From an uncultured Eubacteriales bacterium (GTDB lineage Bacteria > Bacillota > Clostridia > Christensenellales > Aristaeellaceae), in the NCBI GenBank assembly GCA_902795275.1, contig CADBKQ010000026.1, forward strand, positions 1 to 64,000: DNA of 64,000 nt, read 5' to 3'. A program made the position numbers and the translations under genes. The notes below the pieces were generated by a model that did no database searches, was not told the DNA's origin, and saw nothing but the letters and a program-made list of their open reading frames with translations. Shown one piece after another: positions 8,394 to 16,243 of this stretch. Positions within the stretch are counted from its first letter, which is position 1, and each line of letters starts with the position of its first letter.

Positions 8394-9130
8394 TGGATTA
8401 TCACGTCAGCGTCAACGGCATCGATGTTCACGCCCAATATACGGAACGCGCGGTGCAGGAAATCTTTCTGCCTCTGCTGCAAAGGCTCACGGCGCTGCAA
8501 AGAGAAAAAGGAAAAAGGCTGCTGGTGATGCTGGCCGCACCGCCGGGAGCCGGGAAAAGCACGCTGGTGAGCTTCCTCAAAACGCTGGGCCGGGAGCGCG
8601 GCTGCGATCTACAGGCCATCGGCATGGACGGCTTTCACAGGCGGCAGGAATACCTGAAAAGCCACTTCGTCCAGCGAGACGGAAAACGGCTTGCCATGGT
8701 GGAAATCAAAGGCGCGCCTATCACCTTTGATCTGGAGCGGCTGACGGAGAGCGTCAGGCAAGCGGCTTCCGGCGCTGTCTGCGGCTGGCCGGTTTATGAC
8801 CGGCTGCTGCACAATCCCGTGGAAAACGCCGTGACGATTGACAGCGCCATCGTGCTGCTGGAGGGAAACTATCTGCTGCTGGACGAGGACGGCTGGCGGG
8901 ATCTGTCCAAATACGCGGATTATACCGTTTCTGTCCGCGCGGGGGAAGACATGCTCCGCCAACGCCTCATCGACCGCCGCGTCAAAACCGGCGTTTCCAG
9001 GGAAGCCGCCATTCGGTTTGTGGATTTCAGCGATATGCCCAACGTCCGGCTGTGCCTGGATAAGACGATGCCCGCCGATCTTCGGCTGAGCCTGGACGCG
9101 GACGGCGATTACCACAAAATACCCTCTTGA
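8390..9130 (+). CDS. P-loop nucleoside/carbohydrate kinase family protein
   Basis: 246 residues. A Walker A motif APPGAGKST lies at residues 50-58, followed by MDGFH at 79-83, the arrangement found in the uridine kinase / phosphoribulokinase-like and YggC (FrcK-type) families. The later segments VLLEGNYLLLDEDGWRDL and RLIDRRVKTGVSREAA (lid) also fit. It probably phosphorylates a sugar or nucleoside in the cytosol. The start overlaps the stop of the metallo-hydrolase gene. GH28 follows after a short gap, so a sugar substrate is plausible but not shown. Confidence 0.75.
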   Translation: MMDYHVSVNGIDVHAQYTERAVQEIFLPLLQRLTALQREKGKRLLVMLAAPPGAGKSTLVSFLKTLGRERGCDLQAIGMDGFHRRQEYLKSHFVQRDGKRLAMVEIKGAPITFDLERLTESVRQAASGAVCGWPVYDRLLHNPVENAVTIDSAIVLLEGNYLLLDEDGWRDLSKYADYTVSVRAGEDMLRQRLIDRRVKTGVSREAAIRFVDFSDMPNVRLCLDKTMPADLRLSLDADGDYHKIPS

Positions 9131-9188
9131 GGAGAACGAACTTTTGAACTGCGGCGGGGGCTTCCCTGCCGGGAATGGAGAAGAACGC

Positions 9189-10670
9189 ATGCGGACTTTT
9201 GTCAATTTTTCCGCGCTTCACGACAGCCTCAGCCTGTGGTGGGAACAGCCCGAGGACGCGCCGCGGAACGCCGTTTATGTGGTGCTGCTGGACGGCAGGC
9301 CGGTGGCGGAGGTCAACCGCACCCATGTGACAGTGGAGCATTTGACGCCCGAAACAAGCTATGACGTGCAGGTCTGCCTGGGCGGAGAGCTGATCGGGGA
9401 AACGGCGGCGAAAACTGCCGCGGTCAAAAAGCCCATTGACGTGACCCTGCCGCCTTACAGCGCCGTGGGCGACGGGCAGACCATGAACACCGCCGCGCTC
9501 CAGGCCGCCATCGACGACTGCGGGCCGGATCAGGAGGTGTACTTGCCCGCGGGTGTGTTCCGCACGGGCGGCCTGCGGCTGCACAGCGACATGACGCTGC
9601 ATCTGGCGAAGGACGCCGTCTTGCAGGGCACCGACGACCCAAGCGATTACCTGCCCAAAATCGAAAGCCGCTTCGAGGGCATCCACCAGCAGTGCTACCA
9701 AAGCCTGCTGAACCTGGGAGAGCTCCACGCCGACGCGGGGCCGAACTGCCGCAACGTGCTGATTTACGGCGAAGGAATCCTCTGCGGCGGGGGCCAGGCC
9801 CTGGCGATGAACGTGATCAACCGGGAAACCGAACTGCTGAAAGATCAATTGGCCGCCTTGGGCGATAAAATCAAGGAATATGAAAACGACCACACCATCC
9901 CCGGCCGGGCCAGGGGACGGCTGATCAACCTGAGCAACTGCGAGAACGTGCGCATCACCGGCCTGACGCTGCAAAACGGGGCCAGCTGGAACGTACACAT
10001 GGTCTATTCCCGGAATATCGTCACCGACCACTGCGTCTTCCGCTCGGAGGAAGTGTGGAACGGGGACGGCTGGGATCCGGACTCCAGCGAGGACTGCACG
10101 CTGTTCGCCTGCGAGTTCCACACCGGCGACGATTCCGTGGCCATCAAGAGTGGCAAGAACCCGGAGGGCAACCGCGTCAACCGCCCCACCCGGCGCATCC
10201 GCATCTTCGACTGCGTGAGTGAGTACGGCCTGGGCATCGCCATCGGCAGCGAAATGAGCGGCGGCGTGGAGGATGTGAAAATTTGGGACTGCGACCTGCG
10301 CCATTCCCTCTACGGCGTGCAGATCAAGGCCACGAAGAAGCGCGGCGGATACGTGCGGAATGTCACCGTGCGGGACTGCGCCCTGTCCCGGTTCCTGGTG
10401 ACGGCGGTGCTGTACAATGACGACGGGGAAGGCGCGCCGGAGCCGCCGGTGTTTGAAGGATTCCGGTGCGACCGGGTGCTTTTCACCGGCTGGGCGCGGG
10501 ATTACTGGGAAAAGGAAGACCACGCCGTGCCTGCTGTCCAGCTCTCGGGCTTTGACGTGCCCGGCCATGAAGTGCGGGACGCGGTGTTCACCAACTGCGT
10601 CTGTGAGAGCGAAGCGGACGTGCGGATGAAGCACTGCCGCAATGTGACCGTTGAAATCGAGCGGGCCTGA
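9189..10670 (+). CDS. GH28 polygalacturonase-family glycoside hydrolase
   Basis: 493 residues from the ATG at 9189, which has GGAG nearby; an upstream TTG at 9144 is less likely. Residues 1-80 resemble a fibronectin-III-like domain, then a right-handed beta-helix of GH28 type. Catalytic region motifs are NGDGWDPDSS (291-300) and GDDSVAIKSG (313-322). The position usually occupied by histidine in GHG is leucine (GLGIAIGSE, 347-355). No signal peptide is seen, so the enzyme may act in the cytosol on imported oligogalacturonides. It is separate from the main pectin locus at 37-58 kb but functionally related. Confidence 0.85.
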   Translation: MRTFVNFSALHDSLSLWWEQPEDAPRNAVYVVLLDGRPVAEVNRTHVTVEHLTPETSYDVQVCLGGELIGETAAKTAAVKKPIDVTLPPYSAVGDGQTMNTAALQAAIDDCGPDQEVYLPAGVFRTGGLRLHSDMTLHLAKDAVLQGTDDPSDYLPKIESRFEGIHQQCYQSLLNLGELHADAGPNCRNVLIYGEGILCGGGQALAMNVINRETELLKDQLAALGDKIKEYENDHTIPGRARGRLINLSNCENVRITGLTLQNGASWNVHMVYSRNIVTDHCVFRSEEVWNGDGWDPDSSEDCTLFACEFHTGDDSVAIKSGKNPEGNRVNRPTRRIRIFDCVSEYGLGIAIGSEMSGGVEDVKIWDCDLRHSLYGVQIKATKKRGGYVRNVTVRDCALSRFLVTAVLYNDDGEGAPEPPVFEGFRCDRVLFTGWARDYWEKEDHAVPAVQLSGFDVPGHEVRDAVFTNCVCESEADVRMKHCRNVTVEIERA

Positions 10671-10696
10671 TAAAACTGACTGAAAGTGAGATCACC

Positions 10697-11287
10697 ATGG
10701 AAATCAAATCCGCGTCCTTTATCACCAGCATGTCATCTTACGCCGCGCCCGGACCGGCGCTGCCGGAAATCGCCGTGGCGGGAAAGAGCAACGTGGGCAA
10801 GTCCAGCCTGATCAATAATTTTTGCCGCAGGAAGGCGCTGGCGAAAACCAGCGCCACGCCCGGCAAAACCCGGCTGATCAACCTGTTTTTATTGAACGAA
10901 GCCTTTTATCTGGTCGATCTGCCGGGCTACGGCTTCGCCAAGGTGGACAAGCAGGAAAAGCTGCGCTGGGGCGAGATGATGGAAGGCTACTTCCGCGATA
11001 CAGCTCAGCTTCGCCTGACCATGCATCTGGTGGACATCCGCCACGAACCCACCCGGGACGACGTGCAGATGAACGCTTTCCTGCGGGAAAGCGGCCTTCC
11101 CTTCCTGGTGATCGCCACGAAGGCCGACAAAATCTCCCGTGGCGCGAGGATGAAGAACCTGGCGCCCATCTGCCGCGCTTTGCAGGTGCAGCCCTGGCAG
11201 GTGATCTGCTATTCCAGCGAAACCGGCGACGGCCGCGACCAATTGCTGGAAGCCGTCGAAAAAGCCCTCGTGGAGCAGGCGGAATGA
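10697..11287 (+). CDS. engB: Ribosome biogenesis GTP-binding protein EngB/YsxC
   Basis: 196 residues, the normal length. All GTPase motifs are present: G1 GKSNVGKSS (about residues 29-37), G2 threonine in TSATPGKTR, G3 DLPGYG, G4 TKAD and G5 SSETG. EngB assists late assembly of the large ribosomal subunit. The G1 sequence has lysine where many homologues have arginine (GRSNVGKSS), a mild variant. It lies just upstream of a tRNA operon. Confidence 0.95.
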   Translation: MEIKSASFITSMSSYAAPGPALPEIAVAGKSNVGKSSLINNFCRRKALAKTSATPGKTRLINLFLLNEAFYLVDLPGYGFAKVDKQEKLRWGEMMEGYFRDTAQLRLTMHLVDIRHEPTRDDVQMNAFLRESGLPFLVIATKADKISRGARMKNLAPICRALQVQPWQVICYSSETGDGRDQLLEAVEKALVEQAE

Positions 11288-11428
11288 TCCGCGCTGTTCC
11301 GCGGGGTTTGGGTGTTCGCCGCGGGAGATGACGCATCGATCCGCAATCCCGGCGTCATTTTCCGGCGCGGCGCATACCAGATCGTCCATCCTCCGTGCTT
11401 CGCTTTTCGCATTTTTTTAAAAAACCTA

Positions 11429-11457
11429 TTGACAAAACAGCGTTTGTCTGATAATAT
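11429..11457 (+). promoter_or_regulatory. Promoter of the tRNA operon
   Basis: A consensus TTGACA (11429-11434), a 17-base spacer and TAATAT (11452-11457) lie about 40 bases upstream of the first tRNA, embedded in an AT-rich stretch. Confidence 0.8.
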
Positions 11458-11495
11458 ATCACAGTGCCGCGCGGGAAACCGCCGCGGAGGAGCGG

Positions 11496-11568
11496 GGGAG
11501 CATAGCTCAGCTGGGAGAGCATTTGCCTTACAAGCAAAGGGTCACAGGTTCGAGCCCTGTTGTTCCCA
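11496..11568 (+). tRNA. tRNA-Val (UAC)
   Basis: The cloverleaf folds with acceptor GGGAGCA/TGTTCCC, anticodon loop CTTACAA and T-arm GGTTCGAGC. The anticodon TAC is at 11529-11531. CCA is not encoded. Confidence 0.95.
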
Positions 11569-11578
11569 CTCACAACAT

Positions 11579-11656
11579 GGCCCGGTAGTTCAGTCGGTTT
11601 AGAATGCCAGCCTGTCACGCTGGAGGTCGAGGGTTCGAGCCCCTTCCGGGTCGCCA
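11579..11656 (+). tRNA. tRNA-Asp (GUC)
   Basis: Acceptor GGCCCGG pairs with CCGGGTC; the anticodon loop CTGTCAC gives GTC at 11614-11616. The 3' CCA is encoded. Confidence 0.95.
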
Positions 11657-11661
11657 TATTT

Positions 11662-11734
11662 GCCTTGGTAGCTCAGCTGGTAGAGCATGTGACTGAAAAT
11701 CACAGTGTCGGTGGTTCAACTCCGCCCCAAGGCA
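11662..11734 (+). tRNA. tRNA-Phe (GAA)
   Basis: Acceptor GCCTTGG pairs with CCAAGGC, discriminator A; the anticodon loop CTGAAAA gives GAA at 11695-11697. CCA is not encoded in full. Confidence 0.95.
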
Positions 11735-11745
11735 CCTTCAAATAA

Positions 11746-11821
11746 GCGGTAGTAGCTCAGTTGGTAGAGCGCCACCTTGCCAAGGTGGAGGTCGCGAGTC
11801 CGAGCCTCGTCTACCGCTCCA
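11746..11821 (+). tRNA. tRNA-Gly (GCC)
   Basis: Acceptor GCGGTAG pairs with CTACCGC; the anticodon loop TTGCCAA gives GCC at 11779-11781. The 3' CCA is encoded. Confidence 0.95.
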
Positions 11822-11829
11822 TTTTTTAA

Positions 11830-11901
11830 GGCGCCATAGCCAAGTGGTAAGGCGAAGGTCTGCAAAACCTTTACTCTCCGGTCCGAATCCGGATGGCGCC
11901 T
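11830..11901 (+). tRNA. tRNA-Cys (GCA)
   Basis: Acceptor GGCGCCA pairs with TGGCGCC; the anticodon loop CTGCAAA gives GCA at 11862-11864. CCA is not encoded. Confidence 0.95.
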
Positions 11902-11905
11902 CTGA

Positions 11906-11937
11906 AAACGAAGCCGTGCATCAGGCTTCGTTTTTTT
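11906..11937 (+). terminator. Terminator of the tRNA operon
   Basis: ACGAAGCC pairs with GGCTTCGT around an 8-base loop and is followed by a run of seven T. Confidence 0.9.
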
Positions 11938-11940
11938 GTT

Positions 11941-12214
11941 ACCATTCAGCTACGCTGAATGGTACGCAAGGGGGAATCCTTCCCCCTTGCGGGATTCCGC
12001 AGCCTCAATCGGCGCAAGTCCGCATAGCGGACATTGCTTGTTTCGGCTGATCTCACCGCCGATGAGATTCCCGCCACCGGTTCGTCCCCCTGACGGTTTT
12101 TCCTGTCGCTATGCTCCCGGGCGGAAAAACCGCAAGGAATGATTTCCTGACGGAAATCCCCGCCCGACCGGCAGAGCCGGTCGATACGATTACAGTCGGG
12201 GGAGGTCCCCCGAC
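11941..12214. repeat. Array of perfect short hairpins
   Basis: Within 274 bases there are serial perfect palindromes: ACCATTCAGC-TAC-GCTGAATGGT (11941-11963), a 12-bp stem CGCAAGGGGGAA with loop TCC (11965-11991), GTCCGC-ATA-GCGGAC (12018-12032), ATCTCA/TGAGAT (12050-12068), CGGTTTTTCC/GGAAAAACCG (12094-12132), GACCGGC-AGA-GCCGGTC (12166-12182) and GTCGGGGGA/TCCCCCGAC (12195-12214). Four have three-base loops. No protein-coding gene is supported here. The style matches the repeated elements at 6389, 26215 and 35705, but I see no direct sequence identity with them. Confidence 0.75.
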
Positions 12215-12292
12215 ACCCCCTTAACGGCCTGCCTTGTTACCTGAATAGTAATCGTTTTTTGTTTTTCCCCTGGCTTTGCTTTCCGCCGGGGA

Positions 12293-12321
12293 TTGCATAT
12301 TTCGGGAAGGAATGGTAAAGT
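12293..12321 (+). promoter_or_regulatory. Candidate promoter of the methionine operon
   Basis: TTGCAT (12293-12298), a 17-base spacer and TAAAGT (12316-12321), about 40 bases before the MetF start. TTGCAT also serves as the apparent -35 at 1834 and 17531. I saw no SAM or cobalamin riboswitch in the short leader. Confidence 0.5.
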
Positions 12322-12363
12322 AAACGGGAGGGAGATACGAGAGGGAAAGCGGAGTGAGAATTC

Positions 12364-13233
12364 ATGGCGGACGCTTCTTTGCAACGGATGCTGAAAGACG
12401 GGCGGCGGCCCATCCTGGTGGAGTTTGACCCGCCCCGGAACGAAAGCCCGGAAACGTTCATCAGCGGGGCGCGGGAATTGTATGACGCCGGCGCGGATAT
12501 CATCACCATCGCGGACTGTCCCATCGGCAAAGCCAGCATCGACGCCTGCATGCTGGCGGCGAAGCTGAAACGGGAGTACGGCATCGAAACCCTGCCCCAT
12601 ATGGCCTGCCGGGACCGGAACCTGAACGCCGCCAAAGCGCTGCTCATGGGCCTGAGCATGGAGGGCATTCACCAGGCGCTGCTGGTCACGGGCGACCCGG
12701 TGAGCCACGAGGACAGGGAGCAGGTGAAGGGCGTGTTCCAGATGACCAGCCAAACCCTGGCAAAGTCCATCGTGGATCTGACGGAACAGGGCAGGCTGAA
12801 CCCCTTCTTTCTGTGCGGCGCGCTGAACGTGAACGCCCTGAACTTTGATAAGGAATTGGAGCGGGCAAAGAAAAAGGAGGCCTGCGGCATGCAGGCGTTC
12901 CTGACCCAGCCGGTGTCCAGTATCCGGGCGCTGGAAAACATGCACGCCGCGCGCCGCGAATTGAACGGCGCCCTGCTGGGCGGGCTGTTTCCCATCGTGA
13001 GCTATAAAAACGCCTGCTTCCTCAAAAACGAAGTGGCGGGCATGGAGATCGGGGACGACCTGCTTTCCGCGTATCAGGGCCTGGACCGGGAGGCGGGCGA
13101 GGCCATGGGGCGGCGGCAGTGCCTGATCATGGCCCGGCAGATGCGGGAAAGCGTGGACGGGTTCTATATCATGACGCCCTTCCGCCGGGTGGCGCTGGTG
13201 AAGGGCATCATCAGCGATTTGAAATGCCTATGA
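12364..13233 (+). CDS. metF: Methylenetetrahydrofolate reductase (MetF family)
   Basis: 289 residues, the size of a bacterial MetF catalytic barrel. It opens with LVEFDPPRNESPETF and contains ADIITIADCP and LPHMACRDRN, all in line with the MTHFR (beta/alpha)8 barrel, and GIHQALLVTGDP where MetF has its LxLRGDP-like segment. The reaction is reduction of 5,10-methylene-THF to 5-methyl-THF, the methyl donor for MetH. Its last four bases overlap the start of the MetH-activation gene, and the catalytic MetH follows, so this is a coherent methionine (or methyl-branch) operon. The start at 12364 has only a weak GGAGTGAG upstream. Confidence 0.85.
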   Translation: MADASLQRMLKDGRRPILVEFDPPRNESPETFISGARELYDAGADIITIADCPIGKASIDACMLAAKLKREYGIETLPHMACRDRNLNAAKALLMGLSMEGIHQALLVTGDPVSHEDREQVKGVFQMTSQTLAKSIVDLTEQGRLNPFFLCGALNVNALNFDKELERAKKKEACGMQAFLTQPVSSIRALENMHAARRELNGALLGGLFPIVSYKNACFLKNEVAGMEIGDDLLSAYQGLDREAGEAMGRRQCLIMARQMRESVDGFYIMTPFRRVALVKGIISDLKCL

Positions 13234-13886
13234 AAATGGACGTTTCAGAGGCTTTGCGGTATCTGGGCGCGGCGAAGGCCGACGGGGAAACCCTTCAGGC
13301 CGTGGAGCAGGCGGCGGCGGAACTGGAAGCGAGCATCACGCCGCGCTTTGTATACAAGGTCTTTTCTGTGGGGCTGGCGGAAAGCGGCATCCTTCTGCCG
13401 GAAGCCGGGCTTTCACTTCCCGGCAGACTGGCTCAAAGCATGCTGCAAGCCTGCAACCGGGCCGTGCTGTTATGCTGTACTTTAGGCGCGGAGTTTGACC
13501 GGCTGCTGCGCATGGCCCAGGCCCGGGACATGGCGAAGGCGGCTGTCCTGAACGCCTGCGGCAGCGCTTACGTGGAAGCGGGCTGCGAGGAAGCCGAACG
13601 GGAAATCGCCGCGCGGTATCCAGGCATGTATCGAACAGACCGTTTCAGCCCCGGCTACGGCGATTTGCCCTTGTCCGTCCAGCCTGGTTTTTTAGCCGCT
13701 GTGGACGCGGGCAGACGTTTGGGCGTCACCGTGACGGACACCTGCCTCATGCTGCCCGCCAAGTCCGTCACCGCCATCATCGGCCTATCGGAAACGCCCC
13801 AGCCTGCCAGAATCAGGGGCTGCGGGTACTGCGCCCTGAAAGGAAACTGCGCGTATCGGGAAAGGGGAACCTCCTGTGAAATTTGA
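13230..13886 (+). CDS. Stand-alone MetH reactivation (SAM-binding) domain protein
   Basis: 218 residues. The vitamin B12-dependent methionine synthase activation-domain signature RFSPGYGDLP lies at residues 138-147, followed by a cysteine-rich tail (CGYCALKGNC). In E. coli this domain is the C-terminus of MetH and binds S-adenosylmethionine for reductive remethylation of cob(II)alamin. Here it is a separate gene between metF and metH. It overlaps metF by 4 bases (ATGA) and metH by 11 bases, so stoichiometric production by translational coupling is likely. An ATG 6 bases upstream is an alternative start. Confidence 0.88.
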   Translation: MKMDVSEALRYLGAAKADGETLQAVEQAAAELEASITPRFVYKVFSVGLAESGILLPEAGLSLPGRLAQSMLQACNRAVLLCCTLGAEFDRLLRMAQARDMAKAAVLNACGSAYVEAGCEEAEREIAARYPGMYRTDRFSPGYGDLPLSVQPGFLAAVDAGRRLGVTVTDTCLMLPAKSVTAIIGLSETPQPARIRGCGYCALKGNCAYRERGTSCEI

Positions 13887-16230
13887 TTTGAGCAACATCC
13901 GCCTGCTGGACGGGGCCATGGGCACCATGCTGCAACGCAGCGGCCTAAAACCCGGCGAAATCCCCGAGCTGAAAAACCTGGAAAACCCTGACATGATCGC
14001 CGCCGTACACCGGGCGTATATCGCCGCGGGCAGCCAGGCGGTGTATGCCAACACCTTCGGGGCCAACCGCCGCAAGCTGCAAAAGACCGGCCATACCGTG
14101 GCGGAGGTGGTCGCCGCGGGCGTGAAGCTGGCGAAGGAAGCGGCAGGGGAAAAAGCCTTGGTGGCCCTGGACATCGGGCCATTGGGTGAGCTTTTGGAGC
14201 CCCTGGGAACCCTGTCCTTTGAGGACGCCTATGACCAGTTTGCGGAAATGATGGAAGCGGGCGCGGCTGTGGGAGCCGACCTGGTGGTGATCGAAACCAT
14301 GACCGACCTGTACGAAACCAAGGCGGCGCTGCTGGCGGCGAAGGAGCATACCCATCTGCCCGTGTTCGTCACCATGAGCTTTGACGCCTCGGGCCGCACC
14401 TTCACCGGCTGCACCGTCACGGCCATGGCCCACACCTTAGAGGGCTTGGGCGCGGACGCCATCGGCATCAACTGTTCTTTGGGCCCGGTGGAGCTGCTGC
14501 CACTGCTGAAAGAACTGCGGCAGAATACCGCTTTGCCGGTTATCGCCAAGCCCAACGCGGGCCTGCCCGACCCGGCGGACGGGCATTACGACCTGAAACC
14601 CGACGATTTCGCTTCCGCCATGGCGCTGATTCTCCAAGCCGGGGCGGACATTGTGGGCGGCTGCTGCGGCACCGACCCGGAGTATATCCGCGCTTTACAG
14701 CAGATTCTGCCCGAAAGCAAGCCCGCTCACGGTACTTATATCCCCCGCAGCCTCGTCTGCACGCCCACCGTCACCCTGCCAATAGACAGAATCCGGGTGA
14801 TCGGCGAGCGCATCAACCCCACAGGCAAGAAGCGCTTCCAGCAGGCGCTTTTGGAAAACGACCTGGATTACATCGTGGACGTAGCCATCCAGCAGGTGGA
14901 CGCGGGCGCGGACATCCTGGATGTGAACGTGGGCTTCCCCGGCGTGGACGAAATCGCCATGCTGCCCCGGGTGGTGAAGGCTTTGCAGGCGGCGGTGGAT
15001 GTTCCCCTGCAAATTGATTCCGCCAGCCCCGCCGCCCTGGAAGCTGCCCTGCGGGTGTACAACGGCAAGGCGGCGGTGAACTCGGTGAACGGAAAGGAAG
15101 AATCCCTTCAAAGCGTGCTGCCGCTGGTGAAGAAGTACGGCGCGGCGGTGGTGGGCCTGACGCTGGACGAAAACGGCATCCCCGACTCCGCCGAAAAGCG
15201 CTTCGCCATCGCGGAAAAGATTCTGAACCGCGCCCTGGCCCTGGGCATTCCCCGGGAGGACGTGTGGATCGACTGCCTCACCCTCACCGTGTCCGCCCAG
15301 CAGGAGCAGGCGGAAGAAACCCTGAAAGCCATCTCCATGGTGCGGAACCGGCTGGGCCTGCAAACGCTGCTGGGGGTCAGCAACATTTCCTTCGGCCTGC
15401 CCAACCGCCTGCTGATGACGCAGACGTTCTTAGTCCGCGCCCTGCACGCGGGCTTGACCCTGCCCATCGTGAACCCCAACCAGAAGGAAATCATGGACGC
15501 CATCGCCGCCTTCCGGGTGCTGAACGGCGAGGACGCGCAGAGCAAAGCCTATGTGGCCCGCTTCGCCCAGGCTCAGCCCGAAGCGAAGCCCGCCGCCGCC
15601 GCTTTTACCATGACCCTGGACGACGCCATCCTGCGGGGTCTGAAAACGGAAGCGGGACGCCTGGCGAAGGAAGCGCTGAAGACCGAAGCGCCTTTGTCCC
15701 TGGTGGAACAGCATTTGATCCCCGCCCTGGACAAGGTGGGCGCGGACTACGAGAAAGGCGCGGTGTTCCTTCCACAATTGCTTTCCGCCGCCCAGGCGGC
15801 CCAGGCGGTGTTTGAGGAGATCAAAAGCGTTTTAGCCAGCGCCGGCGCGGAAACCGTCAGCAAGGGAAAAATCATCCTTGCCACCGTCCAGGGTGACATT
15901 CATGACATCGGTAAGAACATCGTGAAAACCGTGCTGGAAAACTACGGCTACACCGTCATCGACCTGGGCAAGGACGTGCCGCCGGAAACGGTGGTGCAAG
16001 CCGCGAAAGAACAGGGCGCAAAGCTGGTGGGCCTCTCCGCCCTCATGACCACCACCCTGCCCGCCATGGAGGAAACCATCTCCCAGCTGCGCCGCATGGG
16101 GGCTGCTCCCGCCGTGATGGTGGGCGGGGCCGTGGTGACGGAAAGCTGGGCAACATCCGTCGGCGCGGATTACTACGCCAAGGACGCCCGCGCCGCCGTG
16201 GGCATCGCCAAAATCATTTTCGACAAATAA
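13876..16230 (+). CDS. metH: Cobalamin-dependent methionine synthase without activation domain
   Basis: 784 residues from a GTG start overlapping the previous gene. Domain order: homocysteine-binding barrel (about 1-290, zinc cysteine pair in GGCCGT near 270), pterin-binding barrel beginning RVIGERINPTGKKRF near 300, cobalamin helical cap near 600-670, and B12 Rossmann domain with DIHDIGKN at 674-681, whose histidine is the lower axial cobalt ligand. The protein stops after this domain; the activation domain is supplied by the adjacent gene. It transfers the methyl group from methyl-THF to homocysteine. Expected to be cytosolic. Confidence 0.95.
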   Translation: MKFDLSNIRLLDGAMGTMLQRSGLKPGEIPELKNLENPDMIAAVHRAYIAAGSQAVYANTFGANRRKLQKTGHTVAEVVAAGVKLAKEAAGEKALVALDIGPLGELLEPLGTLSFEDAYDQFAEMMEAGAAVGADLVVIETMTDLYETKAALLAAKEHTHLPVFVTMSFDASGRTFTGCTVTAMAHTLEGLGADAIGINCSLGPVELLPLLKELRQNTALPVIAKPNAGLPDPADGHYDLKPDDFASAMALILQAGADIVGGCCGTDPEYIRALQQILPESKPAHGTYIPRSLVCTPTVTLPIDRIRVIGERINPTGKKRFQQALLENDLDYIVDVAIQQVDAGADILDVNVGFPGVDEIAMLPRVVKALQAAVDVPLQIDSASPAALEAALRVYNGKAAVNSVNGKEESLQSVLPLVKKYGAAVVGLTLDENGIPDSAEKRFAIAEKILNRALALGIPREDVWIDCLTLTVSAQQEQAEETLKAISMVRNRLGLQTLLGVSNISFGLPNRLLMTQTFLVRALHAGLTLPIVNPNQKEIMDAIAAFRVLNGEDAQSKAYVARFAQAQPEAKPAAAAFTMTLDDAILRGLKTEAGRLAKEALKTEAPLSLVEQHLIPALDKVGADYEKGAVFLPQLLSAAQAAQAVFEEIKSVLASAGAETVSKGKIILATVQGDIHDIGKNIVKTVLENYGYTVIDLGKDVPPETVVQAAKEQGAKLVGLSALMTTTLPAMEETISQLRRMGAAPAVMVGGAVVTESWATSVGADYYAKDARAAVGIAKIIFDK

Positions 16231-16243
16231 AGGAGGCAGAATC

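Noticed and set aside
11288..11428. Terminator after engB
   Set aside because: A CCGCG/CGCGG hairpin is present near 11290 but no T-run follows.
11941..12214. Integron attC array or CRISPR array
   Set aside because: Hairpins differ in sequence, there are no constant repeats with spacers, no cas genes and no integrase.
12214..12363. SAM or cobalamin riboswitch before metF
   Set aside because: The leader is too short after the candidate promoter and none of the conserved core sequences is visible.
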